Below, piece after piece: positions 57,240-64,000 of a stretch of 64,000 bases of DNA. This DNA comes from Pomphorhynchus laevis. Lineage: Eukaryota; Acanthocephala; Palaeacanthocephala; Echinorhynchida; Pomphorhynchidae. The notes under the pieces are model-generated. The model saw nothing but the letters and a program-made list of their open reading frames with translations. It was not told the origin of the DNA and did not search any database. The position numbers and the translations under genes are program-made. Position 1 is the first letter of the stretch. The number at the start of each line of letters is the position of its first letter. The DNA is taken from positions 1 to 64,000 of the forward strand of contig WNNJ02001810.1 of the NCBI GenBank assembly GCA_012934845.2. Direction: 5' to 3'.

Positions 57240-59660
57240 ATCACTATCACCTGAGCCTACACAGAGTATCGAATCTCGCCAATGAATAGATTCCAGGTAT
57301 AATAGTTCTCACTCGGTGACAGGAAAACAAGCCTGAATGCAGTATTCCAAGTATGGACCAACGACGGAGGTAAATAACCTCTTAAACATACGACAGTTTA
57401 ATCTGATAAATGCGCTTTTACACAATATTAGCCCGAGTAGTTTACCTAGAGTGAAATCAGTGTTAAACTTTGTTGAGACACTTCTCTTAAGACAATGCCT
57501 TTAATATATTATGAATTTCAGACAGGCGATCTAACTGCATCAGGACCCATTTTTCAGCATTTAAAAGTAATCCAGTGGATTCGCACCAATTGGACAGAGT
57601 TAAAAAAATATTTATTTTTAAGTGGCAAATGCATGCCGGCGCACGCTTACATGACAACTACAAAAACAACAAAAATCTAAATCATGCATCGAGAAGGTGG
57701 GTAAGGAGGCAGCGTTTGAATGCAATAAAGGAGGAAGCGCGGCGGATGTCGAGTGAGAGCTGATTCCAGGCGAGTGGGGCAGCGACGAGGAAAGATCGGA
57801 GACCGTAGTTGTTAGAGTAATTGGGAACGTGAGTAAGAGGGAATTACGGGAACAGAGTGATAGAGAGAGGTGGGACGAGTGTCGCCGAAGAATGGGAGTT
57901 TGAAGAAAAGTAGGGAACCGACAGCGATGACACGAAAAGTTACGAGAAAGCGGAGTGGTATGCGGATGTGGATGGTGGGCCAGGAGAGTTGGGCAAGATA
58001 TGTGGGTGTGTAGTAAAGTGACGAAAACTTAGGAGCACTCGAACTACGGAGTTGATTATGCGTTGTAGGGGTAGGATTATGCATTTTGGAGAATTGTCGA
58101 AAAGGCTGAGTCAGTAATCAATTTTAGGGAAAAGAAACGATGAAAGAAGAGACATACAAGAACGGAAGTCGATAAGGGTGCGAATACGGCAGATGTCACG
58201 GAGAATTAAGTTAGACAAGCGGACCTTGTCGCGGACGAAGGGTTTAAGGGAAAGGTGATTATCGAAATGAAATCCTAAGAAAGTGAAATTGTGGATTATG
58301 GGGATGATTGATGAGGCAAAAGATACAGTGGGAGGAGATATGTTTGGTTTACGGAGGAGGATCTACATTAGTTTGGACTTGTCGAGGTTTAGAACGAGAT
58401 GGAGATTGGAGAGATGTTTGTAGATAGAATAGAGACAGTTGGAGGCAGAAATGCCGATATCGTGTATGCGATGTGCGGGTGCATGAGCATAGATTAGAAT
58501 GTCATCGGCGTATTGTATGACGTTAAAGGAGTAAGGTTTGATAAACGGAGAGAGATCGCCAAGCAGAAGAGAGAAAAGCAGGGGACCTGGGACTGAACCT
58601 TGTGGGACCCCGCAAAAAATAGGGATTTGAGGGGAGGATGATGAATTAGAACAGACGCAAAGGAACGGTCGGATAGATATGAGGCGAACCATGCTACGGA
58701 TGAGGAAGAAAAGCCGTAATCATAACGTAGGCGAGAAAGGAGGACGGAGTGGTCGACAATGTCGAATGCGGATGAGAGGTGGAGGGAGATGAGACCACTA
58801 TATAGAGCCTTGTCTCGAGAAATGAGTAAGTCGTTGTACACTTTTATGCATGCGATTTCTGTCGAGTGATTAGAGCGGAAAGCGGATTGGAAAAGAGGGT
58901 ACAGATTGGATGAGGAGAGATAAGCGTTGATTTGTATTAAGATGATACATTCTAAGAGCTTAGAAAGGGTAGGGAATAGTGAAATGGGGCGATAGCTAGA
59001 AGGAAGGGAGGGGTCGAGCGATTGTTTCTTAAGGAGGAGACGAACGATTGCGGATTTCCAGTGTGAAGGGAAGATACGACTGCGGATGGTCGAGTTAAAC
59101 TAGGTTGTGAGAAATGGGGATATCGATGAGCATATAGATTTTAATATGTGAGTAGGTAGGGAATCAGCAGGTGAGGTTTTGTTGGGCAAGGACATGAGGA
59201 CAGATGAGACTTTGGTAGCTGATACATTGAAAAGATGAAAGAGTTCAGATCATTTTGTAAAGATACTCGTTCAGTAGGACTTCTAATAATCCACCACAAA
59301 TTTAGATCGTCTACAAAATCTAGATGATAGCATGATAAGCGGAGTAGCAAATCATTCATAAAGATTATATAGTGATGTGGGCCAAGGACTGATCCTTGCG
59401 TCACTTCAGAATTATCATTCACCGAGTCAGGAGGCACACCTCCTGCACAAACTCTGAAAGATATTTTCTATAAAAATTGCCTGACCTACTCACAAATATA
59501 TGAATGGAGTCCATAGTGATACAGTAAGGAGACTATGCCGTCATGTGGTATTCAATCAAAGGCTTTCGAGATACCTGGGCCTTCTTCTCAGTCTTTTATT
59601 GAGGTCGTACGCATTGCTTGTATCCTCGTTGTTTGAGCATGTTGAAGATTCCACCTCGGC
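57240..59660 (-). mobile_element. CR1-like LINE, family 3, split by an L2-type LINE
   Basis: Upstream part (59,660-59,248): ISKAFD, DGIVSLLYHYGLHSYIC, VTQGSVLGPHHYIIFMNDLL, DLNLWWII, LQNDLNS. After the 1.6-kb insertion the same protein resumes: LSNWCESTGLLLNAEKWVLM (about 57,600-57,530), then FTLGKLLGLILCKSAFI and FTSVVGPYLEYCIQACFPV (57,470-57,300). Several stops and frame changes. A different family from the copy at 46,211-48,887. Confidence 0.75.
57602..59246 (-). mobile_element. CR1/L2-type LINE, 5'-truncated, nested
   Basis: It matches the 3' 1.6 kb of the 51,340-55,405 family: LPNKTSPADS onward, VPQGSVPGPLLFSLLL, active site IQYADDILIYAHAPAHR, C-terminal domain and 3' UTR. It inserted within the LQNDLNS codons of the CR1-like LINE; AACTC/GAACTC is repeated at the two edges as a short target duplication. 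Frameshifts near 58,590 and at several points below 58,360. Confidence 0.85.
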
Positions 59661-59699
59661 TTTGAGCATGTTGCCTTTTTGACCTTCTGGCATCCCATA

Positions 59700-62600
59700 A
59701 TCGTCACTTCAATCCGCAGGAATCGAAAATGCATTTTTCGAAATGTGTGTATCGCTGCTGCAATAGTCGTCTGCGATGTGAACGTCAGTTGAGTCTTTGC
59801 TGTTAGACACGTCTCTAGTCAACAAAACAGTCGTCTCGTTTTCTTTGGGCTGTTCAGTTAATTCCACAGAAGGAATAGTCGGATCCATTTTATTCTTATC
59901 TGTACCTTCAGTACCATCGTTCGCTAAGTCCGGAGCGAGGTCTCTCAGAGATACAACCGCTTCTCGGCCATTCGGATACAGAACGATATCATATTTTGGA
60001 TTTATCAACAAAAGTTTGGCTTGATCTACCAAGGGATCGAATTTAGACCTGCGATCGTGCCTTCGTACCAGGACCTCTCGGACTCCAGTAGCCAGTTCGG
60101 AATTGAAGTGCCCTGAACACTTTTGCAAGGGAAAGAAAATAAGCGATCATGAGGTGTTTCGTTAGTCGCGGTTGATAAAAATGTTCGAAGGCTGTTCAAT
60201 ACGTCGGACAGAATGCATTCCCATGATGATATGGGCATTGAAATGCTCATGAGAGAAGTAGTAATAGCAGTTTAAATAGTTCCATTGAAACGTTCGCATT
60301 GTCCGTTGCCTCTTGGATTGTATGCTGAGCTAGTACTGCTGGCAACCCCTTGCTCATTTAGAAAATGCTGAACTTGTTTTGACAGAAAAGAAACTCCTCG
60401 ATCACTGTGGATATACTCGGGACACCCGAAAATTGAAAAGATTTGACTTAGACAGTGACAGACGGTAGTCGCAGAAACATCTTTGCATGCAAAAGCGAAA
60501 GGAAATCTAGTGAACTCATCGACAACTACGAAGATATATCGATTAGCAGACTTACTCGGCAACGGATCCTTGGTCGACGCATAGTCTCTCAAAAGACCTG
60601 GTAGCGCGGATAACGTGATGGTGAACAGACAGAAATCTAGGCTTACATCGGTTACATGCTGAGCAAGTGTTGACGACTCTCTTTACGTCTTCAATTGAGA
60701 TGGGCAAATTTCTAGATCGAACATAATGGGCGTCGGCGTACTCCTTGATGACACAATTTATCGTGGATTGGGCGAAGCTCGTTCACTGAATGAGTGAATG
60801 CACATGCGTGAAAGTGCATCAGCTGAGCAATTTTGATTACCAGGCCTATATGAGATGGAAAAGTCATAACAAGCAAGTTCAAGTTTCCATCGTTCGATTT
60901 TCTCCTTATTTATCTTGTTTCGGCGCGCAGGCTGGAAAATGAAACTTACTGACTTTTGGTCAGTAAGAATTAAGAAATGTCTGCCAATCAGAAAATGACG
61001 TCATTTCTTGAGTGCTTCCACAATTGCATAAACTTCTTTCTCCACTGAAGAATACTTTCGCTCACTCTAAGACAAGGTTCTCGAGAAAAGGCGATGGGTC
61101 GCCCATCTCCGTTTAGAATAGCCGCGATGCAAACATCTGAAGCATCCGTTTCAACAGTGAGTGTTTTCGTGTCATCAATATAGTAGAGAGCGGCCTTCGC
61201 GATATCTTGTTTCAATTCTTCAAAATGTACGGCAGCTTCAGTAGACATTGGAAATCGTACCACGTCCTTGAGAGGGGCAATCTTGCTTGATAATTTTGGA
61301 ATCCATGAAGAGTAATAGGCAAAAAGTCCAAGAGCCCATTTCAATGATGTTAAATTAGACGAAAGAGGTAAGTCGCGAAGAGCTGTCAAACAATCAGAAT
61401 CTGGCTGTAGTTTTCCTTGGGATACTTGATAACCGAGAATTTTTATATCTGTTTTACAGAATTCGCATTTGTCAGGATTATAAGTTAATCCAATCAGTTT
61501 AGCCATATCGTCAAATTTCGCCAAATTCTCATCATGCTCCACTTTTGTACGTCCACAAACTGTAATGTTATCGAGATATGCGAAAGTATGTTTTAATCCA
61601 TGCACCTCTATTATTCGATCCATTGCTCTTTGGAAACAAGCGACAGCATTCGTCAAGCCAAAAGGGAACCTTTTAAACTGGTAAAGCTTGCCATCAGCTT
61701 CAAAACCCGTAAATATTTTTTCGTTTTTATGCAATTGGATTTGGTAATAGGCAGACTTAAGATATATAGCGGAAAAATATTGATATCAGCTAATTTCAGA
61801 GATTAGTTGCTGAAGGTTAGGAAGTGGATAAGCGTCGAATGACGTAGATTTATTTATTGTTTGTGAATAGTCAATAACCATACGACGACGATGTCTGTCA
61901 GAACGAGTGACTAATACTTGAGCTCGCCAGGGTGAACTACACGGCTCGATAAAATCGTTTTTAAGCAGCTGCTGGATTTCAACTCTGATGAACTTGCAGT
62001 CTTCGTGATTGAATTTTATGGAACGGACAACAACTGGCTTCGTATCAAGAGAAAATGCCGGAAAGGTCGAACAGGGTCAACGTCGATATACTTAAGAAAA
62101 TCAATAACCAGATCGGATTGACTCACCCATGCATATTTTCACGTTCTGGGTGCGTTCCATAAACTCTATTCCGAGGATAGATTCGGTACATAAATAGTTT
62201 AGAATATCAAATTTGACGTATTCGTAAACTCGATTGTGATACTCAATCGTTACACTCACTTATAATTAGTATACGTTTTGAGATTGTTAGTGACCATTGT
62301 CACATATTTGCTTGATTTTTGGATGGAGAGATTCAACCATTTTGCTATTTCGCACCGCATAAAATTTCCGTAACTGCGTGTATCAAAAAGACATTGCACT
62401 CTATGCTGATTAATTTGAATAGTGTCGACAACTTTGCTATCTCGACAGGTATATGTCAGTGTCGCGATCTGTGTGTCAGTATTCTTGAATTTCGAAGATC
62501 GAAAACTCTACCGAAATGCCCAACTTTCCCGCATCGACGACATGTAGATTCCTTTGCCGGACAAGAAGACCTTTGGTGCTTAACTGATCCTCCGCAGAAA

Positions 62601-63320
62601 AAGCATTTCAACTGTGATTTCGTCGTGACAGCAACATGATAAGACGAACATAAATCCACATTTCCACGCATTTGAGGACTAACTGATTTGTGGTGTAGGT
62701 CGTCTGTTATATGGGCTACGCGCGAAAACGGTTGTTCGATAATAGCTGAACGCTTTTCTGCCATTTCCATAGCCCTGGCTTGGTCACGTTCGATCGAAAA
62801 TTGTAGATGCGTATTTTCCAATAATCTCTCTGGTATCCTTGATGAAGAGATGCCCATAATAAACGCATTTAGCATTGCTTGATCTTGATGTCACGTTTTT
62901 AAAATTACATTCGATAGCAAGCTGCTTTAGCGCATTAATGTACTGTTGTATATCCTCCCCCTCAACTTGACGACGGACATACAGCATGTGTCGAGCATAT
63001 ACAACGTTTACAGGCTTTTCGATCACAGACCTGAGAATCTCGATTGCTCGATAATATGAATCAGCAACTTGAACGATTTAAAAATCTCTGGAAAAACGAA
63101 ATTTATGAGAATAGTAAGCTTGACTTGTTCGGGAGCTTTGCTTAATAACAGGAATTCCGTAAATGTTACAAACCAGTGGCGCCATATGTCAGTCATGCCT
63201 CGTTCATCTGATTGTACTGTTAACTTCGAAGGTTGCAAGTATCGTGCAATATCGATCAAACTTGCTGTCTCGGTGTCAACAACATCAGATCGATGAGAGT
63301 TTGATTCGGTCATTCAACAA
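59700..63320 (-). mobile_element. Gypsy/Ty3-type retroelement fossil, internal region
   Basis: In minus order the parts are a gag region with CCHC zinc knuckles (about 63,313-62,500), a protease area, reverse transcriptase and RNase H (about 61,735-60,990), integrase (about 60,600-60,270) and a trailing integrase C-terminal region (to about 59,709). Long terminal repeats were not recognised at either side, so it is an incomplete copy. It is broken, with at least five interruptions, and looks old relative to the L2-type LINEs. It lies between the CR1-like LINE (left) and a 5'-inverted L2-type copy (right). Confidence 0.85.
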
Positions 63321-63379
63321 TGATCCAATAAATTGAGGTAAAACTTATGAAGTTTTACAACACAAAATGGTATGACAAG

Positions 63380-64000
63380 GTGATCATCGAAATGGAATCC
63401 TAATTATGGATGATTGACGAGGCAAAATATACAGAGGGTGGAGATATGTCAGGTTGACGGGGAAGAATCGACATTATTCTGGACTTGTCTGGGTTTAGAA
63501 CGAGACGAAGATGGGAGAGACGTTTGTAGATAGAAGGCAGTTGGAGGCAGAAATTGCAATATCGTGTATGTGATGGGCGGGTGCATCAGCATAGATGAGG
63601 ATGTCATCGGCTTATTGCATGACGTTAAAGGAGTAAAGTTTGATAAACTGAGAGAGATCGCCAAGATGAAGAGAGAAAAGCAGGCTCCTAGGACAGCATC
63701 TTTCATCCGTGACAAGGTTCGCTCTTCTAACTTAATTATCCGTGACATCCCTCGTATCCGCCTCCTTATCGACTTCCGTTCCTGTATGTCTCTTCTGTCA
63801 TCGCCTCTCTTCCTTAAAATCGATTACTGCCTTAGCCTTTTCGCCAATTCTCCAAAATGCATAATCCTACCCCTACAAAGCATAATCAACTCCGCAGTTC
63901 GAGTGCTCCTAAGTTTTCGTCGCTTTGACTACACGCCCACTTATCTTGCCCAACTCTCCTGACCTACCATCCACATTCGCATACAACTCCGCCTTCTTCT
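63380..64000. mobile_element. CR1/L2-type LINE with inverted 5' part (continues past window)
   Basis: 63,380-63,693 is the minus-strand image of the RT region equivalent to about 54,450-54,757. From 63,703 the plus strand continues with the segment equivalent to 54,774 onward (VRSSNLI, FLKIDYCLSLFANSPK, YLAQLS). The two parts are adjacent in the intact element but inverted here, the classic outcome of twin priming. The 3' end lies beyond the window. Confidence 0.8.

Overview
This is an AT-rich eukaryotic window, most likely from an invertebrate animal. Host genes are sparse and two look intronless. Most of the sequence is non-LTR and Penelope-like retroelements in several states of decay. I see no bacterial features (operons, Shine-Dalgarno starts, CRISPR).

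Layout. (1) 1-7,844 is a non-coding, repeat-filled block of Penelope-like pseudo-LTR (pLTR) relics, a 16-bp minisatellite and a piece of a restriction-like-endonuclease (RLE) LINE. It recurs almost unchanged and in direct orientation at 21,665-29,506. (2) 8,543-19,722, between the two blocks, holds a broken ubiquilin gene (minus strand) with two different RLE-type LINEs (A and B) packed against it. A 5,197-bp period of this composite (9,036-14,230 and 14,233-19,427) is tandemly duplicated, differing at only two bases that I noticed. The rearrangement produced two long chimeric open frames: LINE B running into ubiquilin, and ubiquilin fused in frame to LINE A. (3) 29,507-36,720 is mainly Penelope-like relics, including a head-to-tail pair sharing one pLTR, plus a small fold-back element. 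(4) 37,537-38,517 is an apparently intact single-exon F-box gene with a TATA box and a poly(A) signal. (5) 39,600-42,655 is a mosaic of Penelope-like, RLE-LINE and CR1/L2-type LINE pieces. (6) 42,753-44,462 (minus) encodes the beta subunit of the CCT/TRiC chaperonin in one frame, with an unusual insertion that may be an in-frame intron. (7) 46,200-64,000 is retroelement territory: a CR1-like LINE, a near full-length CR1/L2-type LINE with tandem repeats in its 5' UTR, an L2-type copy nested in a second CR1-like LINE, a broken Gypsy-type fossil, and a 5'-inverted L2-type copy at the right edge.

How it fits together. The functional content is probably just the CCT beta and F-box genes. The rest records repeated insertion, nesting and recent segmental duplication. 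The most interesting signals are the ubiquilin/LINE chimeric frames, the pLTR that keeps a hairpin by compensatory changes, the head-to-tail Penelope-like arrangement, and the possible cryptic intron in CCT beta. All identifications come from reading the sequence and remembered family motifs; no database search was run.
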